This document shows, piece by piece, positions 23,343 through 31,720 of a stretch of DNA of 64,000 nt; position 1 is the stretch's first letter, and each line of letters opens with the position of its first letter. The translations under genes were made by a program, and so were the position numbers. The notes beneath the pieces are model-generated. The model did not search any database. It worked only from the letters and a program-made list of their open reading frames with translations, and had not been told where the DNA came from. The stretch covers positions 558,001 through 622,000 of the forward strand of contig NZ_FNVV01000014.1 of the NCBI RefSeq assembly GCF_900108345.1. Direction: 5' to 3'. The stretch comes from Bacteroides ndongoniae (GTDB lineage: Bacteria > Bacteroidota > Bacteroidia > Bacteroidales > Bacteroidaceae).

Positions 23343-23801
23343 ATGAACGATAAGAAAGAACTGCAGGTGGCCGCTTTGGAGAACGGCACTGTAATCGACC
23401 ATATTCCTTCCGAGAAGCTGTTTACCGTGGTGTCGCTGCTGGGACTGGAACATATGAACAACAACATTACCATCGGATTCAACCTGAACAGCAAGAAACT
23501 GGGTAAGAAAGGCATTATCAAGATTGCCGACAAATTCTTCTGCGACGACGAGATAAACCGTATCGCCGTGGTGGCTCCGAACGTGAAACTGAACATCATC
23601 CGCAACTACGAAGTGGTGGAGAAACGGGAAGTGTGTCTGCCCGACGAACTGCACGGCATCGTGAAATGTGCCAATCCGAAATGCATCACCAACAACGAGC
23701 CGATGCCTACCCGCTTCCACGTGATAGACAAGGAGCATTGCGTCATCAAATGCCACTATTGCGAGAAGGAACAGAAGAGAGAGGAAATTGAGATTATTTA
23801 A
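23343..23801 (+). CDS. pyrI: Aspartate carbamoyltransferase, regulatory chain
   Basis: 152 residues from ATG 23343 ([12 protein letters not shown]); the in-frame ATG 51 bases upstream lies in repeat DNA and would give an un-PyrI-like start. The zinc-binding cysteines are in [11 protein letters not shown] and [10 protein letters not shown] (C-x4-C ... C-x2-C). The N-terminal part ([20 protein letters not shown]) is the nucleotide-effector domain. It binds CTP/ATP and holds PyrB trimers together. Confidence 0.95.
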   Translation: MNDKKELQVAALENGTVIDHIPSEKLFTVVSLLGLEHMNNNITIGFNLNSKKLGKKGIIKIADKFFCDDEINRIAVVAPNVKLNIIRNYEVVEKREVCLPDELHGIVKCANPKCITNNEPMPTRFHVIDKEHCVIKCHYCEKEQKREEIEII

Positions 23802-23811
23802 TTAATGGAGA

Positions 23812-23827
23812 ATGGAGAATTGATAAT
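23812..23827. repeat. 16-bp inverted repeat, left end of the four-helix-bundle cassette
   Basis: ATGGAGAATTGATAAT here is the exact reverse complement of 24213-24228. The pair encloses the four-helix-bundle gene and its neighbouring AATTATCAATT iterations. Confidence 0.8.
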
Positions 23828-24206
23828 GAATAATGACGATAGAAGACAAAGAATCAACGTTGTCGAAGAAAGGAGTTATCAATTCTCCATCCGTATCATC
23901 AATTTATACAAGTATTTGGATGAAAACAAGAGGATATACGACATTGCCCGTCAGTTGTTGAGAAGCGGTACAGCCATCGGTGCGCTCATCAAAGAAGCTG
24001 TTCACGCACAAAGTAAAGCTGACTTCCTGAACAAGATGAATGTCGCCTTGAAAGAAGCAAACGAAACAATTTATTGGCTTTCATTGCTACACGATACCAA
24101 TTACTTGAAAGATAATGAGTTCTTATCCATAAACAATGATTGTGAAGAACTCCTCAAATTGTTAATCAGTATCGTAAAAACAACAAAAAATAACCTCAAC
24201 CACTAA
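23826..24206 (+). CDS. Four-helix-bundle protein (S23/23S rRNA intervening-sequence family)
   Basis: 126 residues from ATG 23826 (MNNDDRRQRINVVEERSYQF); an ATG at 23805 would add seven residues encoded by repeat DNA. The pattern is typical of the family: YQFSIRIINLYKYLDENK, then ARQLLRSGTAIGALIKEAVH and KADFLNKMNVALKEANETIY. The fold is shared with the Avd proteins of diversity-generating retroelements and with proteins encoded in rRNA intervening sequences; the cellular function is unknown. The gene interrupts the pyrI-flavin reductase order and is enclosed by perfect 16-bp inverted repeats, so it looks like a small mobile cassette. Confidence 0.8.
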   Translation: MNNDDRRQRINVVEERSYQFSIRIINLYKYLDENKRIYDIARQLLRSGTAIGALIKEAVHAQSKADFLNKMNVALKEANETIYWLSLLHDTNYLKDNEFLSINNDCEELLKLLISIVKTTKNNLNH

Positions 24207-24257
24207 TTATCAATTATCAATTCTCCATTATCAATTATCAATTATCAATTAAATAAA
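24207..24257. repeat. AATTATCAATT iterations with the right 16-bp inverted repeat (24213-24228)
   Basis: Five AATTATCAATT-like units follow the four-helix-bundle stop. The second contains ATTATCAATTCTCCAT at 24213-24228, the reverse complement of 23812-23827. The run ends at the start of the flavin reductase gene. Confidence 0.75.
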
Positions 24258-24827
24258 ATGAAAGAAGACTGGAAACCGGGGACGATGATCTATCCGCTGC
24301 CGGCTGTGCTGGTGAGCTGCGGAAGCTGTCCCGAAGAATACAACATACTGACAGTGGCATGGACGGGGACCATCTGTTCGAACCCGCCGATGTGCTACAT
24401 TTCGGTACGGCCGGAACGGTACTCGTACGACATCATCAAGCGGAACATGGAGTTTGTGATCAACCTGACCACCAAGGACATGGCACGGGCTACCGACTGG
24501 TGTGGCGTGCGTTCGGGCAGGGATTACAACAAATTCGAGGAAATGCACCTGACACCGGGAAAATGTACGGTTGTGAAGGCTCCCCTGATCGAAGAATCGC
24601 CGCTGTGCATCGAATGCCGGGTGAAAGAAATCGTGTCGCTGGGGTCGCACGACATGTTCGTGGCAGACGTGGTGAACGTACGGGCGGAAACAAACCACCT
24701 GAACCCGGAAACGGGAAAACTGGAACTGGCCGAGACAAATCCGCTGGTGTATGTGCATGGCGGATACTATGAACTGGGAGATAAGATAGGAAAATTCGGC
24801 TGGTCGGTAGAAAAGAAGAAAAAATGA
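24258..24827 (+). CDS. Flavin reductase-like (flavoredoxin) FMN-binding protein
   Basis: 189 residues. LLPAVLVSCGSCPEEYN-like opening (YPLPAVLVSCG), TVAWTGTICSNPPMCYISVR and the ending EEKK-rich tail fit the flavin reductase-like domain of flavoredoxins, which bind FMN in a split barrel. Electron partner unknown. The stop overlaps the next start by four bases (24824-24827), so it is co-translated with the barrel gene. This order beside pyrBI and glyA appears to be an ordinary Bacteroides arrangement. Confidence 0.8.
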   Translation: MKEDWKPGTMIYPLPAVLVSCGSCPEEYNILTVAWTGTICSNPPMCYISVRPERYSYDIIKRNMEFVINLTTKDMARATDWCGVRSGRDYNKFEEMHLTPGKCTVVKAPLIEESPLCIECRVKEIVSLGSHDMFVADVVNVRAETNHLNPETGKLELAETNPLVYVHGGYYELGDKIGKFGWSVEKKKK

Positions 24828-25609
24828 AACGAAGATTTTGGCACTGCTGTATGCTGCTCTGCGCATGTCTGTTCCCGGCAGGAATGTGGGGACAGGATCT
24901 GGTTGTGCCCGGAACTCCGGAAACGGAGGAGGTGAAGGAAAAGCCCGAGCACGACCATACGGTGAACTTTGGCGCGAAGGGCGGATTTACTTCTTCCCTG
25001 TTCCTGGTGCCGCACCTGAACGTGAACGGTGTCAGCATCCAGGAGATACAGAACAATTACCGGATAGGCTACTTCGGGTCGCTGTTTATGCGCATCAACT
25101 TCGGGAAGCATTTCCTGCAACCGGAAGTATCGTACACGGTGAACAGCTGCGACATCAGCTTCGACAAACCGTTGCCGGAAGGCAGCAATGCCAATGACAT
25201 CCCGGAAAAGGCCTCCATCGCATCGACGATACACAGTGTGGACGTCCCGGTGATATACGGCTACAACATCATCAAGGAGGGGCCGTACAGCCTGGCCATT
25301 TTCGGAGGGCCCAAGATACGTTTCATGCTGCAGAAGCAGAGCGATATCACTTTCGAGAACTTTGACCAGACCGACATACACGAGACTTTGCGCCCACTGA
25401 ACCTTTGTGCCACACTGGGTGTGGCGGTAACCATCTCGCGTATCTTCTTCGACTTCCGGTACGACGTCGGACTGCACAACATGTCGAAGCAGATTGAATA
25501 TACCGTTCCTCCCGTTGAAGGAATGCCCGGAACAGTAGAGCCAGACAAAGGCATCTACTTCCACCGCAAAGACAACGTGATGAGCTTCTCGCTGGGGGTG
25601 TTCTTCTGA
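24824..25609 (+). CDS. porT: PorT-family outer membrane beta-barrel protein
   Basis: 261 residues with a signal peptide (MKRRFWHCCMLLCACLFPAG, cut near MWGQ). The mature part alternates polar and aromatic residues as in small barrels: FGAKGGFTSSLFLVPHL, then LFMRINFGKHFLQPEVSYTV, ending NVMSFSLGVFF, the aromatic end of an outer-membrane strand. It resembles Bacteroidetes PorT/outer membrane beta-barrel domain proteins. A role in protein export is known for Porphyromonas PorT; whether this one shares it is unclear. Confidence 0.65.
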   Translation: MKRRFWHCCMLLCACLFPAGMWGQDLVVPGTPETEEVKEKPEHDHTVNFGAKGGFTSSLFLVPHLNVNGVSIQEIQNNYRIGYFGSLFMRINFGKHFLQPEVSYTVNSCDISFDKPLPEGSNANDIPEKASIASTIHSVDVPVIYGYNIIKEGPYSLAIFGGPKIRFMLQKQSDITFENFDQTDIHETLRPLNLCATLGVAVTISRIFFDFRYDVGLHNMSKQIEYTVPPVEGMPGTVEPDKGIYFHRKDNVMSFSLGVFF

Positions 25610-25686
25610 AGGGGGGGATGAGATTTCGCTTATGAGCCTACGGGTTAAAGGGTTAAATACTTAAAAACAAAAAAACTTACTTTGTT

Positions 25687-26853
25687 ATGAGACTGACGAT
25701 ACGTAACTTCGGACCTATCAGGGAGGCAGAGATGGACTTCGGCGATTTGACTTTTCTGATCGGACCTCAGGCTAGTGGCAAAAGTCTGTCATTGGAGTTA
25801 CTAAAACTAATCATAGACCAGCAACATATTATTTCCACACTCAGAAATTATAATTATATACTGAACAAAAAGGATGCGACCAATTTGCTGGAAGGATATT
25901 TCGGTGAAGGACTGTCGCAATTGTTCAAGAAAGATACGGAAATAACTTCTGATGGGAAAAATTTTTCCCCCAGGACATTGCTGGATACACTCGCCCAGCA
26001 AAAGGCATCGGAAATGCCTAAGGAATCTGTATTCTATATTCCTGCCCAAAGAATATTGAGTATCGCAGACGGACGTCCTAAAAACTTCATGGAATTTGAT
26101 TGGGATACGCCGTATGTCTTAAGAAGATTCAGCGAAACACTCCGAGTATTCATGCAGGGAGGACTGGGAAACCCAGATATTATTTTCCCCATGAGAAACA
26201 GGCTGAAAGGAGCGGTGAGAAATTCGATTACACAGACCATCTTTCATAACGGAAAAGTAATCATAGACCAAGCAGGCAACCAACGGAAGATGAAACTGGA
26301 AATTGATGACATGAAAATACCATTTATGGCCTGGAGTGCAGGACAAAAGGAATTCATGCCGTTATTGCTAGGCATCTATTGTTTGTCCGGTCCTCCTACA
26401 CAGGTAGTAAACAGAGAGGATTATGAATGGGTAATTATTGAAGAACCAGAAATGGGATTGCACCCACAGGCCATCCAGTCGGTATTGCTGGAGATCATCG
26501 AATTGATAAAAAACGGATATAAGGTTATCGTATCGACACACTCTACCACATTTCCAGAGTTTGTATGGGCTTTCAACAATCTTCAGAATTTACCGGAAGA
26601 AGACTTTAAAACGGCGATGAGCGAGATATTCGGTATCTCTATGCACTCGACTGCAGCCAACCTGTTTGATAACCTGAAAGGTAAAAATATCAAGACATTC
26701 TATTCGGGCAAGCAAACAAACTCTCAAGGAGTGACCTTTGCAGATATATCTACCCTGGACGCACTGAGCAATGATGCAGATGTAGCTGAATGGGGAGGAC
26801 TGTCCAGCTTTGCCGGCAAATCATCAGAGATCGTCAGTCGCTATGGAGAATAA
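25687..26853 (+). CDS. AAA_15-type ATPase of a two-gene ATPase-nuclease-like module
   Basis: 388 residues starting MRLTIRNFGPIREAEMDFG. Walker A is G26-PQASGK-S33, the signature region is WSAGQKEFMPLLLGIY, Walker B is WVIIEEPEMGLHPQAIQ and the switch His lies in KVIVSTHSTTFPEF. The insertion between Walker A and signature carries no coiled coil long enough for an SMC arm. The second gene overlaps its last 11 bases. The layout, an ATPase plus a small enzyme-like protein lodged between housekeeping genes, fits an OLD/PARIS-like defence pair; this is an inference. The promoter is unclear: TTACTTTG ends only three bases before the ATG. Confidence 0.7.
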   Translation: MRLTIRNFGPIREAEMDFGDLTFLIGPQASGKSLSLELLKLIIDQQHIISTLRNYNYILNKKDATNLLEGYFGEGLSQLFKKDTEITSDGKNFSPRTLLDTLAQQKASEMPKESVFYIPAQRILSIADGRPKNFMEFDWDTPYVLRRFSETLRVFMQGGLGNPDIIFPMRNRLKGAVRNSITQTIFHNGKVIIDQAGNQRKMKLEIDDMKIPFMAWSAGQKEFMPLLLGIYCLSGPPTQVVNREDYEWVIIEEPEMGLHPQAIQSVLLEIIELIKNGYKVIVSTHSTTFPEFVWAFNNLQNLPEEDFKTAMSEIFGISMHSTAANLFDNLKGKNIKTFYSGKQTNSQGVTFADISTLDALSNDADVAEWGGLSSFAGKSSEIVSRYGE

Positions 26854-27328
26854 AACTATTAAAAGTCAAACTGACAATGCTTTTAGAAAAGCTGTTGAGA
26901 ACACTCCCGAAGTATGCGGAGGGTACAGAGCCGGACTGCAGGCATTGAAAGAAGGAGAAAGCCAACTGATAGCCGTAAATAACACACGACTATTGGAAGG
27001 GAGTGTGGACATTGATGCGTGTACACTGAAGAATCATCCTAACGAAGCACGCTGGGACTATGCCATCGGATATGAAAGTAAGGCCTATTTCGTTGAAATT
27101 CATCCGGCTGATACTAGTAATGTAAACGAAGTGATCAAGAAAGCAGAATGGCTGAAACAATGGTTAAAAACAAAAGCGCCGAACCTGAAAGCACTGGCTC
27201 CAAACCATACTTATTATTGGATTCCGTCAGGAAGATGCAACATTCTGAAAAATTCACCTCAATATAAACGATTGGCACAAAGTAACGTATTGCTGATAAG
27301 CAGGTTCAGAATGCCTGTAAAAGATTGA
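26843..27328 (+). CDS. Putative PD-(D/E)XK-like partner protein of the ATPase
   Basis: 161 residues from ATG 26843, which overlaps the ATPase stop by 11 bases; an earlier ATG at 26810 lies inside the ATPase gene. No family was recognised with certainty. GSVDIDACTL, ARWDYAIGYESKAYFVEIHP and the following helix NVNEVIKKAEWLKQWLK read like a restriction-enzyme core: D72 before a strand, then E85-I-H87 in place of E-x-K, then an amphipathic helix. A nuclease role is therefore possible. Co-translation with the ATPase suggests they act together. Confidence 0.5.
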   Translation: MENKTIKSQTDNAFRKAVENTPEVCGGYRAGLQALKEGESQLIAVNNTRLLEGSVDIDACTLKNHPNEARWDYAIGYESKAYFVEIHPADTSNVNEVIKKAEWLKQWLKTKAPNLKALAPNHTYYWIPSGRCNILKNSPQYKRLAQSNVLLISRFRMPVKD

Positions 27329-27457
27329 ATCCGGGGAATCCAAACTGATTTCACCTCTGTGAAACCCTGTGTTCTCTGTGGTAAAAACAAGTATACGCCC
27401 ATCTGTACCGTCCGTATCTGAAAAATATTCTCTGCAACCGAAAAAACGGGGTCCTGC

Positions 27458-27489
27458 TTTGCGAAACTTAATTTATTTGCCTACTTTTG
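27458..27489 (+). promoter_or_regulatory. Consensus Bacteroides promoter of glyA
   Basis: TTTG (27458-27461), 20 bases, TACTTTTG (27482-27489): a full match to the TTTG-N19/20-TAnnTTTG rule. The transcript would start near 27496, about 42 bases before the glyA ATG. Confidence 0.8.
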
Positions 27490-27537
27490 CGAACCTATAG
27501 CAAACAAATGCGGATTTATCAATTTATCTTATAAGAA

Positions 27538-28818
27538 ATGAAAAGAGACGATTTGATTTTCGACATTATCGAAAAAGAACATCAACGCCAGCTGAAAGGC
27601 ATTGAACTGATTGCATCAGAGAACTTTGTAAGTGACGAAGTGATGCAGGCAATGGGATCCTGCCTGACCAACAAGTATGCGGAAGGATACCCCGGTAAGC
27701 GTTACTACGGAGGCTGCGAGGTAGTAGACCAGAGCGAACAGATTGCCATCGACCGTATCAAGAAGATCTTCGGTGCAGAATGGGCCAATGTACAACCGCA
27801 CTCAGGCGCACAGGCCAATGCTGCCGTTTTCCTGGCCGTACTGAATCCGGGAGACAAATTCATGGGTCTGAACCTGGCACACGGCGGTCACCTGTCACAC
27901 GGTTCGCTGGTGAATACTTCGGGAATCATCTATCATCCCTGCGAATACAACCTGAATAAAGAAACCGGACGTGTAGACTACGACCAGATGGAAGAAGTGG
28001 CTCTGCGCGAAAAACCGAAAATGATTATCGGTGGTGGTTCGGCTTACTCACGTGAATGGGACTACAAGCGCATGCGTGAAATTGCCGACAAGGTAGGCGC
28101 TATCCTGATGATCGACATGGCTCACCCTGCCGGTCTGATTGCTGCCGGACTGCTGGACAACCCGGTGAAGTATGCACACATCGTGACTTCGACAACTCAT
28201 AAGACCCTGCGCGGTCCGCGTGGAGGTATCATCCTGATGGGAAAGGACTTCCCCAACCCTTGGGGCAAGACAACGCCGAAGGGTGAAATCAAGATGATGT
28301 CGCAGCTGCTTGACTCAGCCGTATTCCCTGGTATTCAGGGAGGCCCGCTGGAGCATGTCATCGCTGCCAAGGCTGTAGCTTTCGGTGAGATTCTGCAACC
28401 CGAATGGAAAGAATATGCTACACAGGTGAAGAAGAATGCCGCCGTACTGGCACAGGCTTTGATCGACCGTGGATTTACCATCGTAAGCGGCGGTACGGAC
28501 AACCACTCCATGCTGGTAGACCTGCGTTCGAAATATCCTGACCTGACCGGTAAGGTAGCAGAAAAGGCACTGGTTTCGGCCGACATCACCGTGAACAAGA
28601 ACATGGTGCCGTTCGACAGCCGTTCGGCCTTCCAGACTTCGGGTATCCGTCTGGGTACACCGGCCATCACTACACGCGGTGCCAAGGAAGACCTGATGCT
28701 GGAAATCGCAGAAATGATCGAAACAGTATTGTCGAACGTGGACAACGAAGAGGTAATCGCCAAGGTTCGTGCCCGCGTAAACGAGACGATGAAGAATTAT
28801 CCGATCTTTGCTTATTGA
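27538..28818 (+). CDS. glyA: Serine hydroxymethyltransferase
   Basis: 426 residues. The pyridoxal-phosphate Lys is K222 in [43 protein letters not shown] and [14 protein letters not shown] are hallmark segments. It interconverts serine and glycine with tetrahydrofolate, feeding one-carbon units to purine and thymidylate synthesis. It has its own strong promoter and a hairpin with a T-run downstream. Confidence 0.97.
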   Translation: MKRDDLIFDIIEKEHQRQLKGIELIASENFVSDEVMQAMGSCLTNKYAEGYPGKRYYGGCEVVDQSEQIAIDRIKKIFGAEWANVQPHSGAQANAAVFLAVLNPGDKFMGLNLAHGGHLSHGSLVNTSGIIYHPCEYNLNKETGRVDYDQMEEVALREKPKMIIGGGSAYSREWDYKRMREIADKVGAILMIDMAHPAGLIAAGLLDNPVKYAHIVTSTTHKTLRGPRGGIILMGKDFPNPWGKTTPKGEIKMMSQLLDSAVFPGIQGGPLEHVIAAKAVAFGEILQPEWKEYATQVKKNAAVLAQALIDRGFTIVSGGTDNHSMLVDLRSKYPDLTGKVAEKALVSADITVNKNMVPFDSRSAFQTSGIRLGTPAITTRGAKEDLMLEIAEMIETVLSNVDNEEVIAKVRARVNETMKNYPIFAY

Positions 28819-28840
28819 TTGAAGTAGGCTTATAACGTAT

Positions 28841-28915
28841 CATAAAAATCCGTGTAATCTGTGTGTGATCTGTGGTGAAAGCCATCGGAGACGCGGATTG
28901 CACGGATTTTTTATG
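28841..28915 (+). terminator. Palindromic ATCCGTG/CACGGAT element after glyA, terminator-like
   Basis: CATAAAAATCCGTG (28841-28854) pairs with CACGGATTTTTTATG (28901-28915); the right arm ends in six T. It belongs to the CACGGATTACACGG repeat family and probably ends the glyA transcript. Confidence 0.55.
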
Positions 28916-29000
28916 TTTTGACAGAAAGTAAAATTTGTCCGTCCAAATACAGACTATAATCAAAATTATTGTAACTTTAGCCCGATAATACGTTGCAGAT

Positions 29001-30083
29001 ATGATTTTTAAAGAAGTTGAAATTAATAATTTCAGGGGGATCAAGCATCTTTTTCTGCCTAACTTAAAGCAGGTCAATCTGCTGGTAGGCAAGAACAACT
29101 GCGGAAAGTCGAGTGTGCTTGACGCACTGTTCCTGCTGTCCGGCTTTTCAAATCCTCTCCTGATTTTGAGAATCAACCAGTTCAGGGATTACGATTCTTT
29201 CGCTCAGGAAGATATCAGCCTGAACTTCTACAATATGGCATCGGAAAATCATATTCTGATACAGGGACAAAAACAAGACGGTACTGTAAGGACACTGGAA
29301 ATAGCTCCTATCATCTCAGAGTCTGCGCGCATCGTGATATCGGGAGAACAGATTTCGACACAGGCCCTTTCGAATCAGGAAGCGAATATCACTACCGGAC
29401 TATCCATGAACTTCAGCTATACCCTAACAAATGGAGAAACGATAAGCGACCGCTCGGCCATCCTTATTGACCCTAAAGAAAAAGGGGGAAACGTCCGGAT
29501 AGAAACGTCGAAACAATACAAGGAAACACTGTCGGGAGTTTACATCAATTCGAAATTCGCATTCAGCATCGCCGTCGAAAACCTGACACGCATCATTGAA
29601 GCGAAACAAGAGCCGGTCATCGTAGAGATACTACAGCACGTAGAGCCCAAAATAAAATCCATTCATGTACTGAAATCGGGAGTCAGCGTAGACATCGGAC
29701 TAAACAGATTGGTTCCTATCAACATGTTAGGAGATGGGATAAGAAAATTACTGGCGATTATCACTTCACTTTATGGCTGCAAAGAAGGGATTATCTTTAT
29801 TGATGAAATAGATAACGGCATGCATTTCTCTTCATTGGCTTCGCTATGGAAAGCAATCCTGAAAACCGCCCGAATGCTCGACGTACAGGTATTTGCTACT
29901 ACACACAATATCGAATCACTCCAGGCGCTCAATAAGATACTGAGTGAAATCGATGACAAAGAAATGCAGGATGAAATCATGTGCTATTCCTTAAGGCATC
30001 TGCCAACAGATGAAATGAAGGCCTATGAATATCCTTATGAGAAATTTCAATATGTCATTAATCAAGAAATTGAAATAAGATGA
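29001..30083 (+). CDS. AAA_15/OLD-like ATPase of a second ATPase-TOPRIM pair
   Basis: 360 residues starting MIFKEVEINNFRGIKHLFLP. Walker A is G30-KNNCGK-S37, the signature is NMLGDGIRKLLAIITSLYG, Walker B is GIIFIDEIDNGMHF and the switch His is in VFATTHNIESL. The next gene overlaps by four bases. The family acts as a sensor ATPase for a TOPRIM nuclease, but the partner here lacks its central part. It shares architecture but little sequence with the ATPases at 14241 and 25687. The upstream TAACTTTA at 28972 is a weak -7 candidate. Confidence 0.75.
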   Translation: MIFKEVEINNFRGIKHLFLPNLKQVNLLVGKNNCGKSSVLDALFLLSGFSNPLLILRINQFRDYDSFAQEDISLNFYNMASENHILIQGQKQDGTVRTLEIAPIISESARIVISGEQISTQALSNQEANITTGLSMNFSYTLTNGETISDRSAILIDPKEKGGNVRIETSKQYKETLSGVYINSKFAFSIAVENLTRIIEAKQEPVIVEILQHVEPKIKSIHVLKSGVSVDIGLNRLVPINMLGDGIRKLLAIITSLYGCKEGIIFIDEIDNGMHFSSLASLWKAILKTARMLDVQVFATTHNIESLQALNKILSEIDDKEMQDEIMCYSLRHLPTDEMKAYEYPYEKFQYVINQEIEIR

Positions 30084-30448
30084 TCAGAATCTTTGTCGAA
30101 GGGAGAGATGCACAGTTTTTAGAGAAATACCTTGTTTTTCTCTGGGGAGAAAACCGGGAAAGGTGGGAAATTCTGCAAACCAAATGTTTTGAAGGATATG
30201 AGAAATGCGTTGCTGGACACGTAAATCCAGATGGAAGCCTCAAATACATTTCGCCCAACAGAAAGGCTAAGATATATGCTTATATAGAATCTTTTAAAAA
30301 ATCGAGAAAGGAAACCGAACGCTTTAAAAAGCAAAAAGATTTCTTCTTTGACAACCCTAAGTATTGGAATCTGGAAACAGAATATTTATCCCCTTTGAAA
30401 AACTTTCTGCAAAGTGCAGAAAACAAGCATTCAAACTCAGCTTTATGA
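30080..30448 (+). CDS. Shortened TOPRIM/DUF3226-like protein, central catalytic part missing
   Basis: 122 residues. The start [17 protein letters not shown] carries the TOPRIM Glu (E7). The end [24 protein letters not shown] and [20 protein letters not shown] resembles the C-terminal half of DUF3226-type proteins. In that family about 60-80 residues with the D-x-D metal site lie between these parts; here they are absent, so the two halves meet near residue 35. The frame is open, suggesting an in-frame internal deletion. Its TGA overlaps the maa ATG (ATGA), so it may persist as a coupling leader. The family call is moderately sure. Confidence 0.5.
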   Translation: MIRIFVEGRDAQFLEKYLVFLWGENRERWEILQTKCFEGYEKCVAGHVNPDGSLKYISPNRKAKIYAYIESFKKSRKETERFKKQKDFFFDNPKYWNLETEYLSPLKNFLQSAENKHSNSAL

Positions 30449-31011
30449 AAACCGAAAAACAGAAAGCGGCCGAAGGGCTGCTGTACGATGCCAATAACGA
30501 CCCGCAGCTGCAACAGGAAATGCTGGAGACGCGTTGCCTGCTGCACGAATACAATCTGCTGCCGCCCGACCGTGGCGAGGAACGGGACCGGCTGATACGC
30601 CGTATTGTGAACATGGGCGAAGGAGGATGCATCATTTCGCCTTTCTACTGCGACTATGGTTACCACATCCACATCGGAAAGAATTTCTTTGCAAACACCA
30701 ACCTGGTGATTCTGGACGGAGCGGACGTCAGCATAGGCGACAATGTATTCATCGCTCCCAATGTGGGCATCTATACCGCCGGTCATCCGCTGGACGTGGA
30801 ACAACGCAATGCCGGACTGGAGTATGCTTACCCCATCCGCATCGGCAACAACGTGTGGATCGGAGGGAATGTAGTCATCCTGCCGGGAGTGAGCATCGGC
30901 GACGGTGCCGTGATCGGAGCAGGCAGTGTGGTGACAAAGGATATCCCGGCTCATACGGTGGTGGTGGGGAATCCGTGCAGGGAAATAAAGAAAATTAAGA
31001 ATGAAGAATGA
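30445..31011 (+). CDS. maa: Maltose/galactoside O-acetyltransferase family protein
   Basis: 188 residues from ATG 30445 ([20 protein letters not shown]), which overlaps the stop of the previous gene as ATGA. The N-terminal Maa/NodL cap ([15 protein letters not shown]) is followed by a hexapeptide beta-helix; the catalytic His is in [15 protein letters not shown], and [17 protein letters not shown] is the family hallmark. It transfers acetyl from acetyl-CoA to a sugar hydroxyl. Its last codons (KKIKNEE) and stop are supplied by the GAATGAAGA repeat that follows. Confidence 0.88.
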   Translation: MKTEKQKAAEGLLYDANNDPQLQQEMLETRCLLHEYNLLPPDRGEERDRLIRRIVNMGEGGCIISPFYCDYGYHIHIGKNFFANTNLVILDGADVSIGDNVFIAPNVGIYTAGHPLDVEQRNAGLEYAYPIRIGNNVWIGGNVVILPGVSIGDGAVIGAGSVVTKDIPAHTVVVGNPCREIKKIKNEE

Positions 31012-31080
31012 GGAATGAAGAATGAAGAATGAGGAATGAAGAATGAGGAATGAAGAATGAAGAATGAGGAATGAAGAATT
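31008..31080 (+). repeat. Tandem GAATGAAGAATGAG units after maa
   Basis: About nine copies of a 7-bp unit (AATGAAG / AATGAGG) follow the maa stop. Related patches occur at 31655-31706, 32826-32860 and, on the other strand, 41355-41391. In every case the purine-rich version is on the coding strand of the neighbouring genes. Confidence 0.75.
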
Positions 31081-31146
31081 TACTTCTATGTGAAAAATCA
31101 AAAGAGGTTTTGAGCGAAGTTAATGAAGTATTTACCATTCAGCACA

Positions 31147-31255
31147 AACCATAAACTCTAAACCATAAACCCTAAACCATAAACCCTAAACTATAAACCC
31201 TAAACTCTAAACCCTAAACAATAAACTCTAAACCCTAAACAATAAACCCTAAAAT
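31147..31255 (+). repeat. CCCTAAA (telomere-like) iterations upstream of the FKBP gene
   Basis: About fourteen 7-8 base units of AAACCCT / AAACTCT / AAACCAT type run to the ATG of the FKBP gene. The family recurs at four other intergenic sites in the window. Confidence 0.75.
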
Positions 31256-31654
31256 ATGGCAAAGAAAGATTATATACAAGCCAACAAAGACTGGCTGGCG
31301 GCAAAGGCTGCCGAAGAAGGAGTGATGCCACTGCCGAAAGGCATCTACTACAAGGTGCTGGCTTCCGGAAAAAGTGACGGTCCCCACCCTACTCCCAGAA
31401 GCATCGTAACGGCCCACTATACGGGATGGACCATCAATGGTAAGAAGTTTGACAGCAGCCGTGGCGGTGTGCCCATCGCTTTCCGACTGAACGAACTGAT
31501 AGAAGGATGGATTGTAGCCATGCAACAGATGCATGTGGGCGACAAATGGGAAATCTACATCCCTGCCGAAATGGGTTACGGAAAGTTTTCGCAACCGGGT
31601 ATTCCAGGAGGTTCGACACTGATTTTCGAAATAGAGTTGTTGGGAATAGGATAG
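31256..31654 (+). CDS. FKBP-type peptidyl-prolyl cis-trans isomerase
   Basis: 132 residues without a signal peptide. The FKBP domain is complete: VTAHYTGWTINGKKFDSS, then ELIEGWIVAMQQMHVGDKWE, IPAEMGYGK and GSTLIFEIELL. Aromatic pocket residues (Tyr, Phe, Trp) are in place. It speeds proline isomerisation during folding, probably in the cytoplasm. Repeat patches lie on both sides, so its operon link to corA is unclear. Confidence 0.93.
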   Translation: MAKKDYIQANKDWLAAKAAEEGVMPLPKGIYYKVLASGKSDGPHPTPRSIVTAHYTGWTINGKKFDSSRGGVPIAFRLNELIEGWIVAMQQMHVGDKWEIYIPAEMGYGKFSQPGIPGGSTLIFEIELLGIG

Positions 31655-31706
31655 AAAATGAAGAATGAAGAATGAAGAATGAAAAGTGAAGAATGAGGAA
31701 TGAAGA

Positions 31707-31712
31707 AGGAGG
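31707..31712 (+). promoter_or_regulatory. Strong Shine-Dalgarno that fixes the corA start
   Basis: AGGAGG lies eight bases before ATG 31721. Such strong sites are uncommon in Bacteroides; it arises inside the GAATGAAGA-type repeat and decides against the in-frame ATG at 31700. Confidence 0.6.
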
Positions 31713-31720
31713 AACAGAGA

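Noticed and set aside
24767..25564. 265-codon frame antisense to the porT-like gene
   Set aside because: His/Val-rich shadow of a real signal-peptide-bearing barrel protein; no start context or family resemblance.
31008..31255. CRISPR array
   Set aside because: The repeats are 7-8 bases, contiguous and without unique spacers; no cas genes nearby.
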